In this document: positions 37,569 through 46,227 of the stretch, one piece after another
Layout: each line of letters begins with the position of its first letter
Position numbering within the stretch: the stretch's first letter is position 1
Source: Endozoicomonas sp. OPT23
Lineage (GTDB): Bacteria; Pseudomonadota; Gammaproteobacteria; Pseudomonadales; Endozoicomonadaceae
Reading direction: 5' to 3'
Length of the DNA: 64,000 nucleotides
Assembly: GCF_009653635.1 (NCBI RefSeq)
Contig: NZ_PPFD01000002.1
Span: 806,001 to 870,000, forward strand
Notes under the pieces: model-generated
Told to the model about the DNA's origin: nothing
Database searches by the model: none
What the model saw: only the letters and a program-made list of their open reading frames with translations
Position numbers and translations under genes: made by a program

Positions 37569-38111
37569 ATCAGACGTAACAGCTTCCGCGATCGTCGTCC
37601 GCAAAAAGCGCCGATCAATGAAAACATCCGTGCCAAAGAAGTTCGACTGATTGGAGCCGACGGTTCCCAGGTAGGGGTGGTCGATACCCGCGATGCTTTG
37701 ACCATGGCCCAGGAAGCAGGGCTGGATCTGGTTGAGATTAACGCAACCAGCGAACCGCCTGTCTGTAAAATCCTTGACTTCGGCAAGCACACGTACGAGA
37801 CAAAGAAGCAGAAAGCCGCGGCCAAGAAAAAACAGGTTCAGATCCAGGTGAAAGAAGTTAAGTTTCGCCCGGGCACTGAAGAAGGGGATTATCAGGTAAA
37901 ACTGCGCAACCTGGTACGTTTCCTGACTGAGGGCAATAAGGCGAAGGTTTCTCTTCGCTTCCGTGGTCGTGAGATGGCTCACCAGCAATTGGGTATGGAA
38001 CTGATGAAGCGGGTTGAAAAAGACCTGGAAGAACTCGGTGTCGTTGAACAATACCCGAAGATGGAAGGTCGTCAATTGATCATGGTTATCGCCCCGAAAA
38101 AGAAGAAGTGA
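37569..38111 (+). CDS. infC: Translation initiation factor IF-3, probable AUC start
   Basis: 180 residues if initiated at ATC 37569, the same length as E. coli IF3. IF3 binds the 30S subunit, blocks premature 50S joining and rejects non-AUG starts. The N-domain begins [20 protein letters not shown] and the C-domain ([34 protein letters not shown]) binds 30S. The first ATG in frame is at 37677 and would delete over a third of the N-domain, so it cannot be the main start. AGAGGAG lies 8 nt before ATC 37569. E. coli infC uses AUU, which lets IF3 repress its own synthesis; AUC would allow the same. It lies 78 bp after thrS. Confidence 0.93.
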   Translation: MRRNSFRDRRPQKAPINENIRAKEVRLIGADGSQVGVVDTRDALTMAQEAGLDLVEINATSEPPVCKILDFGKHTYETKKQKAAAKKKQVQIQVKEVKFRPGTEEGDYQVKLRNLVRFLTEGNKAKVSLRFRGREMAHQQLGMELMKRVEKDLEELGVVEQYPKMEGRQLIMVIAPKKKK

Positions 38112-38125
38112 TTCGATTTTAAGAG

Positions 38126-38166
38126 ACCGGTCGCCTAAGCAGTAGTTGAAAGCGACCGGTTTTTTA
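38126..38166 (+). terminator. Rho-independent terminator between infC and rpmI
   Basis: A perfect 9-bp stem (38126-38134 with 38152-38160) is followed by at least six T. It lies about 15 bp after the infC stop, so rpmI and rplT may depend on readthrough or their own promoter. Confidence 0.85.
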
Positions 38167-38246
38167 TGCCTTGAAAAAGGTGATGGTCTGAGCAGTCAGA
38201 CTATGAAGTAAGATCACTTTATTTTTTAATATCCCGACACCTCCAG

Positions 38247-38283
38247 GCTCACGAAAGTGAGCGTTCCATGAGGAGAGCTCATG
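38247..38283 (+). promoter_or_regulatory. Candidate leader structure of rpmI-rplT
   Basis: Two hairpins precede rpmI. 38247-38252 pairs with 38257-38262 around a GAAA tetraloop. 38267-38272 pairs with 38278-38283 around GAGAG. In E. coli ribosomal protein L20 represses rpmI-rplT through structures in this leader region. The present elements are in the right place, but I cannot show that they bind L20. Confidence 0.4.
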
Positions 38284-38317
38284 AGGATAGGTAGTCGCGA
38301 ATGCGGAGTGCTTTTTC

Positions 38318-38509
38318 ATGCCAAAAATGAAAACCAACAGTGGTGCCGCCAAGCGTTTCAAGAAAACTGCTAGCGGTTACAAGCGTAAGAGTGCGTTCAA
38401 GAGTCACATCCTGACCAAGATGACTACCAAGCGTAAGCGTCAGCTGCGTGGTACCTCTCAGGTATCTGCTGCTGACACTGGTCTCGTTAAGCGTATGCTG
38501 CGCGACTAA
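38318..38509 (+). CDS. rpmI: 50S ribosomal protein bL35
   Basis: 63 residues, the usual size, very basic. The sequence [20 protein letters not shown] opens as bL35 does, with [19 protein letters not shown] in the middle and VKRMLRD at the end. It is part of the large ribosomal subunit. The gap of about 200 bp from infC carries a terminator and hairpins. rplT follows after 51 bp. Confidence 0.98.
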   Translation: MPKMKTNSGAAKRFKKTASGYKRKSAFKSHILTKMTTKRKRQLRGTSQVSAADTGLVKRMLRD

Positions 38510-38560
38510 AGACCCATTTGGGTCTCGCTTTTTAGATTATTTTTTTCGGAGATATAGCTC

Positions 38561-38917
38561 ATGGCACGTGTAAAACGTGGTGTTATCGCGCGCAAGCGTC
38601 ACAAGAAAGTTCTTAAGGCTGCTAAAGGTTACTACGGAGCGCGTTCACGCATCTTCCGTGTTGCCAAGCAGGCTGTAACCAAAGCAGGTCAGTACGCTTA
38701 CCGTGACCGTCGTCAGCGTAAGCGTCAGTTCCGTGCTCTGTGGATTGCCCGTATCAACGCCGGTGCGCGTATGAGCGGTCTGTCCTACAGCCGTTTCATC
38801 GCTGGTCTGAAGAAGGCTGCGATTGAAATCGACCGTAAGGTTCTGGCTGATATTGCAGTACACGACAAAGCAGTATTTGCTCAGCTGGTTGAAAAGGCTA
38901 AAGCTTCTCTGGCGTAA
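38561..38917 (+). CDS. rplT: 50S ribosomal protein bL20
   Basis: 118 residues, very basic. The opening [36 protein letters not shown] and the C-terminal [21 protein letters not shown] are typical of bL20. It is needed for early 50S assembly, and in E. coli its free form represses rpmI-rplT. It follows rpmI by 51 bp and ends at a very strong terminator. In E. coli the next genes are pheS and pheT; here 6.2 kb of other genes intervene. Confidence 0.98.
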   Translation: MARVKRGVIARKRHKKVLKAAKGYYGARSRIFRVAKQAVTKAGQYAYRDRRQRKRQFRALWIARINAGARMSGLSYSRFIAGLKKAAIEIDRKVLADIAVHDKAVFAQLVEKAKASLA

Positions 38918-38954
38918 GCTGGAAGAGATTTAAGCCTGATTAACATCAGTGTCT

Positions 38955-38992
38955 AAACGGGGTTGTGGTTTATCCACAACCCCGTTTTTTTA
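38955..38992 (+). terminator. Strong Rho-independent terminator after rplT
   Basis: A 12-bp GC-rich stem (38957-38968 with 38974-38985) with a short loop is followed by a run of T. It closes the thrS-to-rplT group. Confidence 0.92.
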
Positions 38993-39016
38993 TGTAATTT
39001 TTTCTTTATTGCCGGT

Positions 39017-39667
39017 TTATGATTTAGATCTTTGATGCTTTTGTATGTGTTGTTCGAGGTGGTCTGCCATAGCTTTGGTCTTTTCGATGGCTTTTCTACT
39101 GAATTCTTTCAATGGAATCGCATAATCATTTACTGTGTCACTGGTAATGTTGTGGTTTTTTCTATTTTCAGGTGTATCTTCGATGAGCTCGAGCCTGCCT
39201 TGCCTGGTGAGTGCTAAATAGACTTCCTGGTCAGGTATTTGTTCAACTTCAGCTTCAAACTTCCGGGCAGTCACTCTTAGTTTTTTCAATAAAGATCTGA
39301 GCTTTTTTATTGAAATCCCCTCTCCACAGCGCTTGTGAACTTCTCCAATGATGGTCGACAGCTCTTCTCCGTATCGAGTTGGGACTAATTTGGTTGAGCA
39401 CTCTATGTCGAAGGCTTGTTTGCTGTAAGTAACGCCAATTTTGATGCGGTCGGAAACAAAGGGGCTAATTGCTTTTCTGGCAGCCTGCCTGACTTTTCTC
39501 CAGCCAGATGGTGTCTCAGGTCGGTTACTGTCTTTCTTCAGGTTGACTAAAAAGCTGTCTAACCCATCCCTTCGGGAAACACGCCATCGTTGCCACAGTC
39601 TGATCAGCAAGCGAACCGGAGATGATCTTTGAATCCGCTGGCTGATTTCTGAGAGTGAAACTTTCAT
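39017..39667 (-). CDS. Unrecognised basic protein
   Basis: 216 residues, no known domain. It is strongly basic, with Arg-rich segments (SSPVRLLIRLWQRWRVSRRDG, RKVRQAARKAISPFVSDRIK) and a helical Lys/Arg-rich centre (GISIKKLRSLLKKLRVTARKFE). No signal peptide or membrane segment is clear. The C-terminus is also charged (RKAIEKTKAMADHLEQHIQK). It might bind nucleic acid or be an exported host-directed protein, but nothing specific supports either. It is the most downstream of a minus-strand run of genes between rplT and pheS. Confidence 0.65.
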   Translation of the reverse strand: MKVSLSEISQRIQRSSPVRLLIRLWQRWRVSRRDGLDSFLVNLKKDSNRPETPSGWRKVRQAARKAISPFVSDRIKIGVTYSKQAFDIECSTKLVPTRYGEELSTIIGEVHKRCGEGISIKKLRSLLKKLRVTARKFEAEVEQIPDQEVYLALTRQGRLELIEDTPENRKNHNITSDTVNDYAIPLKEFSRKAIEKTKAMADHLEQHIQKHQRSKS

Positions 39668-39725
39668 GGTGGTTTCGTCTTCTGGTGTGAGCTATTTATT
39701 GTCTGGCGGCTGAGCGATAGGCTAC

Positions 39726-40757
39726 TTAAGGTTGTTGTTTGTGTGCGACCCTGTTTTTTCTGTCCATAAGAAAAAGCAAGGCAAGACTCAAAGGTAAAAG
39801 CCAGAAGAATTCAAAAGCTGAAGGTATGAACTCTTGTGTTAGCCAGAATAATGCACCACCAAAGCTGATGGCCGTTCCCAGTGCAAGCGCACTGCTAAGG
39901 GCGGGCTTTTGAAGATAGGCATTGAGCTTGACCAGAAAAACAGGGCTCATTGATTGAAGCAGGGCTAAACCCGCAGCCAGCAATGCAAATGAAGCGTACT
40001 GTTCGCTTAGATAGAGCAGGGTCGTCGCCAGCCCCAGTGTCAGGATGCAAATTAATGGCCATCTGGAATGATTGCCCATCCTGCCCCCGGTCAGCTTTCC
40101 AAAGCTGATGATCACGGCCAGTATCACAAGATTGTTAACGGTGACCAACTCTGATCCCTGATAGAAAACCCATGTCAGTGAGCGCAGTGCAATTAAAAAC
40201 AGTAAGACACAAATGATCCAGAAGCTGCCTGGTGCTTCACTGGTATGAGCCTTCCCGGTTTGCATGGGCTCAGGTCGTTTAATGTTTAGGCCAAGGCTGG
40301 CAATGATCATTATGATAAGCAGCCATGAAACTACTTCTAAGTGGATGATTCCGGCAGCCATACCTGAAAGCAGGCCAAGAACGCCGGGAGCAACAAATAC
40401 ACCTGTTTTTGCGCAGCAGTTTCTGGATTCTTGCAGAACTTCTGCTCCGGCACAGACATGGAAAAGGCAGCTAGCTGTTGCAATCAATAGCATGGCGATC
40501 CAAGCCATGTTCTCTGTAACAATCAGTGAGCTGGCTGCCAGCAGCATGGATAAATTAATGTAGATTCGGCGATGCTTTTCAGGAATCAGGCTAGCCAGAG
40601 GCTGGCAGAAAAAGGCAATCAGGTTGTAGCCAAGTAGAAGTAGGAGCGTTTTGTCTGTTGAAAAACTCATCAGCCAGCTACCGGCAAGGAGTCCGGCGCA
40701 GGCATCATTCAGTCCGTGTTGAATGCCTCTCAAGGCAGGCAGATTCATTCTGATCAT
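39726..40757 (-). CDS. Polytopic membrane protein, MFS-like
   Basis: 343 residues with about ten hydrophobic helices in two halves joined by a polar loop (KRPEPMQTGKAHTSEAPGS, about 158-176). The opening RGIQHGLNDACAGLLAGSWL and the A-loop-like LIPEKHRRIYI fit a small MFS-type carrier, although the family is not certain. Its ATG shares one base with the stop of the 109-residue membrane protein upstream, so the two are translationally coupled. It is the third gene of a three-gene operon (41628 down to 39726). The substrate is unknown. Confidence 0.65.
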   Translation of the reverse strand: MIRMNLPALRGIQHGLNDACAGLLAGSWLMSFSTDKTLLLLLGYNLIAFFCQPLASLIPEKHRRIYINLSMLLAASSLIVTENMAWIAMLLIATASCLFHVCAGAEVLQESRNCCAKTGVFVAPGVLGLLSGMAAGIIHLEVVSWLLIIMIIASLGLNIKRPEPMQTGKAHTSEAPGSFWIICVLLFLIALRSLTWVFYQGSELVTVNNLVILAVIISFGKLTGGRMGNHSRWPLICILTLGLATTLLYLSEQYASFALLAAGLALLQSMSPVFLVKLNAYLQKPALSSALALGTAISFGGALFWLTQEFIPSAFEFFWLLPLSLALLFLMDRKNRVAHKQQP

Positions 40758-41086
40758 CAGCTGATGATCCAGAATCCCAGCATTAGAGAGGTCAGATTAG
40801 CAATGAGAACAGCCGGTAAAATGAGTCTGACCCGTGAGCTGAGCCAGCTACTGACCAGCCCTGTTTCCAGACCAACAACCAGAGGTTCGCCAAAAGTAAG
40901 CACCTGCCGGTAAGTCCACCAGTAGTCTGCTACGAACCAGAGCCAGGGCAGGGTAAGGCTGGAGGCGCAGATGCTGGCAAAGACCAGTTTTTGCAGTGGA
41001 GCATGCTGCTGAAGCAGTAGGACCAGTACCGGCACTTCCAGCACCAGTGTGATTAGCCAGGCAGTGATAAATTCGGCAGGGTTCAT
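40757..41086 (-). CDS. Small membrane protein
   Basis: 109 residues with three or four hydrophobic segments (FITAWLITLVLEVPVLVLLL, LVFASICASSLTLPWLWFVADYW, LILPAVLIANLTSLMLGFW). No family is recognised. The acidic and aromatic pattern E-F-I-x4-L-x2-E-x-P in the first helix is unusual. It overlaps the upstream gene by 4 nt (ATGA) and abuts the downstream MFS-like gene, so all three are made together and may form one complex. Confidence 0.7.
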   Translation of the reverse strand: MNPAEFITAWLITLVLEVPVLVLLLQQHAPLQKLVFASICASSLTLPWLWFVADYWWTYRQVLTFGEPLVVGLETGLVSSWLSSRVRLILPAVLIANLTSLMLGFWIIS

Positions 41087-41628
41087 TGTTTTCTGCCCTC
41101 ATCTGCCTGCCCATCTGGCGTAATGATCTCTCCTTTATCCAGGCTCAGACTAATAAAGTCAAAACCACCGATATTAGGGAAGTTAAGGGGGAAGTTAATG
41201 CCTTCATTAACGGATTCACGGTAAGCTTTTTCAGAGAAGTAGTATGCTTCGGCTTCCGTTTCAACTAAAGCTTCGCACTCCGGGGAGTTAAGGCTCTCAG
41301 TCAGCTCTTTGGTTGTTACCAGTGCGTGGCAAACTCCTGGGTATTCGGTGTTCTGGGCAGGGCATAGAAAGGAACGTTCGAATGTGACCTTTCCATATTG
41401 GTGAAAGATGTCGACGAGAACATGGCTTTTGCAGCTGATTGAAAGCTTAAAGTCGGTTCCCAGAGGTTCGGCGAGAGTAGATCGGGTGACGTAAATCTGT
41501 AGATCAATCTGTTCAACACCTGAATCCCGAATATCAGGTTCAAACGGAAGAACAAGGTCTGCATTCACTGAGGCTGTCAGCGCCAGCACAGAGAAAATTT
41601 GTGTGATCTTTTTGGCAAGGTAGAGCAT
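41083..41628 (-). CDS. Unrecognised exported protein, first gene of a three-gene operon
   Basis: 181 residues. A signal peptide is likely (IFSVLALTASVNADLVLPFEPD, cleavage near residue 23). The mature part has alternating beta-like segments (VEQIDLQIYVTRSTL, HVLVDIFHQYGKVTFERSFLC) and four or five cysteines that could pair in the periplasm. AGGAG is placed well before the ATG. The last four bases overlap the next ATG. Exported protein, small membrane protein and MFS-like carrier would suit a small export or uptake device; this is inference from order alone. Confidence 0.7.
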   Translation of the reverse strand: MLYLAKKITQIFSVLALTASVNADLVLPFEPDIRDSGVEQIDLQIYVTRSTLAEPLGTDFKLSISCKSHVLVDIFHQYGKVTFERSFLCPAQNTEYPGVCHALVTTKELTESLNSPECEALVETEAEAYYFSEKAYRESVNEGINFPLNFPNIGGFDFISLSLDKGEIITPDGQADEGRKQ

Positions 41629-41787
41629 GAAGGCTCCTGAGAAAAACAGGTTCTTTCATGCTCTATCGACAGAATCAGGGCATCATTAATTTACAGCTGA
41701 TTGAGATGGGTGTGTATTTCTCTGAGCCAGCTTAATCCGGGTGTGAAAACCAGACAAAGCAGCGGGATGGGATCCCCGCAGATAAGC

Positions 41788-42903
41788 TCAATGACTGTAA
41801 CTGGAATCCCAGTCTTTCCAGACTGCTTCGAGACCTTTGCTTTTTATTGCTTCAGCAACCGCTTCAGGACGACGACCGTCGTCAATGGCAAACTGCTCCA
41901 GTGATGACGGAGTATCTTCAGCATAACCACCTGGCTGGGTTTTTGAGTAGGCGCTCATGGTGGTAATGCCCAGTGGCAGCACGTTATCTCGGAAAGATTC
42001 TGACTCACGGGTAGAGAGAGAAAGTTCTGCTTCCGGTTTAAACAAGCGATAGGCGCAGATCAGTTGCACCAGTTGTCGGTCTGATATTTCCGAAACAGGT
42101 TGAAACTCACCTTCACAGGGACGAAGTCTTGGGAAGGAAAGCGAATAGCGAGTCTGCCAGTAGGTTCTCTCAAGATAGTCGAGGTGCAGGCCTACCATAG
42201 CAGCATCGGTGCGCCAGTCTTCAAGACCAATAAGTGCACCAATACCAATCTTATCGATGCCAGCCTTACCCAGTCTGTCTGCAGTGTCGAGGCGGTAGTC
42301 AAAGTCCATCTTGCTGCCACGCAAGTGTTGCTTTGCGTAGGCTGAACGATGGTAGGTTTCCTGATAAACCAGCACGGCGTCCAGCCCCAGTTCCATCAGT
42401 TCTTCATATTCATGCTGCTCCAGTGGCTGGACTTCCATGGTGATATGGGAAAAATGAGGTTTGAGCTTTTTCACTACATCCTTGAAATACTCAATACCCA
42501 CTGTGCCCTGAGCTTCACCGGTGACCAAAAGGATATGATCGAATCCCATGGCCTTGATAGCCGCTGTTTCATTTTCCAGTTCAGTCATGCTGAGCGTTTT
42601 TCGGCGAATCTTGTTCTCGAGACTGAAACCACAGTAAGTGCAGATGTTTGTGCATTTATTAGATAGGTAAAGAGGCAGGTAAAGCTGAACCGTGTTGCCG
42701 AAACGCTGACGGGTCAGCTGCATGCTCTTCTGTGCCAGCTGCTCTACATAAGGCTCAGCAGCTGGTGAGATCAGTGCCAGAAACTGGTCATGAGTGAGTC
42801 GAGACGCTTTTAGTGCCTGTTCTACATCGTTTGCGCTCTTGCTGTTGATGGTTATCTTCAGCTCATCCCAGTCGGTCTGGTTGAATTGTTCAAGAAACGA
42901 CAT
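41788..42903 (-). CDS. thiH: 2-iminoacetate synthase ThiH
   Basis: 371 residues. ThiH is a radical-SAM enzyme that splits tyrosine into p-cresol and dehydroglycine, which ThiG builds into the thiazole of thiamine. The cluster motif Cys84-x3-Cys88-x2-Cys91 (NKCTNICTYCGF) is intact. Also typical are LLVTGEAQGTVGIEYF, TMEVQPLEQHEYEELMELG and VLVYQETYHRSAYAKQHLRG. Its ATG overlaps the thiG stop. As a ThiH organism it makes thiazole by the anaerobic-type route; there is no thiO here. Confidence 0.97.
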   Translation of the reverse strand: MSFLEQFNQTDWDELKITINSKSANDVEQALKASRLTHDQFLALISPAAEPYVEQLAQKSMQLTRQRFGNTVQLYLPLYLSNKCTNICTYCGFSLENKIRRKTLSMTELENETAAIKAMGFDHILLVTGEAQGTVGIEYFKDVVKKLKPHFSHITMEVQPLEQHEYEELMELGLDAVLVYQETYHRSAYAKQHLRGSKMDFDYRLDTADRLGKAGIDKIGIGALIGLEDWRTDAAMVGLHLDYLERTYWQTRYSLSFPRLRPCEGEFQPVSEISDRQLVQLICAYRLFKPEAELSLSTRESESFRDNVLPLGITTMSAYSKTQPGGYAEDTPSSLEQFAIDDGRRPEAVAEAIKSKGLEAVWKDWDSSYSH

Positions 42904-43670
42904 CAGATGGTATCCAGAAAAGCAGTCAAAGGGCTGCTGGCTTCAGCTTGAAGAGACCGGCTGCCAAGCCCTGCTTCATAAGCTCTTCGTCCGGCAGTAA
43001 CGGCTTCCTTAAAGGCGGTAGCCATTGCTATAGGGTTTCTGGATACGGCAATAGCCGTGTTTACCAATACCGCATCTGCGCCCAATTCCATGGCTTTGGC
43101 AGCATCGCTGGGGCTGCCAATACCTGCATCAACAACAACCGGAACATTACTCTGTTCAATGATAATTTCCAGAAACTCTTTGGTTTTCAGACCAAGATTG
43201 CTGCCAATAGGAGAACCCAGAGGCATAACACAGGCTGCTCCGGCTTCTTCCAGTCGTTTGCAGAGTACTGGGTCGGCATGAACATAAGGCATTACAACAA
43301 AGCCCATTTCACTGAGTTTCTCGGTTGCTTTCAGGGTTTCAATCGGGTCAGGCAGAAGGTATTTCGGGTCCGGATGGATTTCCAGTTTCAGCCAGTTGGT
43401 CTGCAATGCTTCCCGTGCCAGTTGAGCCGCATAAATGGCTTCGTCAGCGTTGCGGGCGCCAGAGGTATTGGGAAGCAGGTTGACGCCAGCGTTGAGTAAC
43501 GGCTCAAGGATATCATCCTGATCGTTGTTCAAGTCGACACGTTTGAGCGCCATGGTGACCAGTTCGCTGGCAGAGGCTGTTATTGCGTCTGCCATTGTCT
43601 GGCGGCTACTGAATTTACCGGTACCGGTGAACAGGCGTGAGGAGAAGGTTTTGTCAGCAATAGTAAGCAT
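42903..43670 (-). CDS. thiG: Thiazole synthase ThiG
   Basis: 255 residues, a TIM barrel. ThiG combines 1-deoxyxylulose 5-phosphate, dehydroglycine and sulfur from ThiS thiocarboxylate into the thiazole phosphate. The Schiff-base lysine is Lys95 in [24 protein letters not shown] near the start, [51 protein letters not shown] and the C-terminal GRRAYEAGL are conserved. The gene lies 66 bp after thiS and is coupled to thiH by a one-base overlap. Confidence 0.98.
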   Translation of the reverse strand: MLTIADKTFSSRLFTGTGKFSSRQTMADAITASASELVTMALKRVDLNNDQDDILEPLLNAGVNLLPNTSGARNADEAIYAAQLAREALQTNWLKLEIHPDPKYLLPDPIETLKATEKLSEMGFVVMPYVHADPVLCKRLEEAGAACVMPLGSPIGSNLGLKTKEFLEIIIEQSNVPVVVDAGIGSPSDAAKAMELGADAVLVNTAIAVSRNPIAMATAFKEAVTAGRRAYEAGLGSRSLQAEASSPLTAFLDTI

Positions 43671-43736
43671 ATAAGCCCTGTTGGAGAGAAAGCGTTCGTC
43701 TTGTTGCTTTAATCAGCAGATTATCTGGCAGAAAAA

Positions 43737-43937
43737 TCAGCCACCTGCTGTCGCCTTGATCAGCGTTATCTCATCGCCTTCCAGTAGCGTATGCGCAGAC
43801 CATCGGTTGCGGCTGATAATCTGGCGATTCACCGCCAGTGCCACACCCTTGTCCGGTTGGTTTATCTCTTTCAACAGCTGCTGAAGTGTCAGCGGAGAGC
43901 TGAGCTGAAGCAGCTGGTCATTGACCATGATTTGCAT
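43737..43937 (-). CDS. thiS: Sulfur carrier protein ThiS
   Basis: 66 residues with a ubiquitin-like beta-grasp fold. ThiS ends in the Gly-Gly that is adenylated and converted to a thiocarboxylate to give sulfur to ThiG. Seen are LTLQQLLKEIN, ALAVNRQIISRNRW and GDEITLIKATAGG at the end. It is first in thiS-thiG-thiH. ThiF and ThiI are not in the window. I see no TPP riboswitch in the roughly 220 bp before it. Confidence 0.93.
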   Translation of the reverse strand: MQIMVNDQLLQLSSPLTLQQLLKEINQPDKGVALAVNRQIISRNRWSAHTLLEGDEITLIKATAGG

Positions 43938-44161
43938 AGTTTTTTGAGGGATTTTTATAATTGGCGGAGAGATTCTATAGAAATATTCAGTTTGAGTTAA
44001 CTGTCTTTCAAAAAGATTGCCGGTCTTGGTTTGATCTGAGCATTTGAGTTTGAACTGATGTTTCTATCAAAAGCGGGGTAGGGGCGAGGCTGATTAGAGG
44101 CGCATTTTTCAGTGCAGGCGGGGTGATTTGCTTGCACTGAAATGGCATAGGGAGACTGGAG

Positions 44162-44614
44162 CTATCCGAAGAGTTTACCAAACCAGCTTTTCTTCTTTTC
44201 TTTTTCCTTGGCTTTTTCTGTCGCAGCGTTCAGGTTGGCTTTAACTGTGCCAGAATAATCCTGATCATCGTGCTTGATATGATTGAACAGCCAGGACTCC
44301 AGCGTTTTGACCAATTCTGAAGAAATATCATTACCGTTTTTGAATTCTTTCCAGTAATCGTCAATACGGCGAATAAACAAAACATGAACGCGACTGTGAG
44401 CCTTGACGAAACCGTATCCGGCTTCTTCCATCAGGCTTTCCTCAAACGCAAAGTGGGAACTGGTGTAATCCTTTAGCTCGGTCAGTACGTTTTCAATGGC
44501 GTCTCTATCTTCGCCCTGCTCAGCGATTTGATTGATAAAATCGACAATGCGTTTGTGCTGGGAGTCAATTACGGGAATGCCAAGTTCCCATTCCTTTGAC
44601 CAATTGATCGTCAT
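44162..44614 (-). CDS. Bacteriohemerythrin
   Basis: 150 residues. Hemerythrins bind O2 at a non-heme di-iron site. The ligand set is complete: His20 (DSQHKR), His54 and Glu58 (SHFAFEESLM), His73 and His77 (KAHSRVH), His112 and Asp117 (NHIKHDDQD). A basic Lys/Glu-rich tail and KSWFGKLFG end the chain; the tail is longer than in the simple form and may bind membrane or protein. The gene may serve oxygen sensing, storage or delivery to iron enzymes. It is separate from thiS, 224 bp downstream on the same strand. Confidence 0.95.
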   Translation of the reverse strand: MTINWSKEWELGIPVIDSQHKRIVDFINQIAEQGEDRDAIENVLTELKDYTSSHFAFEESLMEEAGYGFVKAHSRVHVLFIRRIDDYWKEFKNGNDISSELVKTLESWLFNHIKHDDQDYSGTVKANLNAATEKAKEKEKKKSWFGKLFG

Positions 44615-46140
<1,526 letters not shown>

Positions 46141-46227
46141 GTCAAATTCAGCAGCAGCCGTTAGTGGGAAATAGCCGTTTATTCAAACGGCTGCACGGTA
46201 AAGAATCGGAATATTTGAGAAAAGATT

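Noticed and set aside
44107-44142. A terminator after the hemerythrin gene
   Set aside because: The 10-bp inverted repeat is real, but no U-run follows on either strand and the loop is 16 nt.
43938-44161. A TPP riboswitch before thiS
   Set aside because: Neither the CTGAGA core nor the conserved pyrimidine-sensor part is visible on the minus strand.
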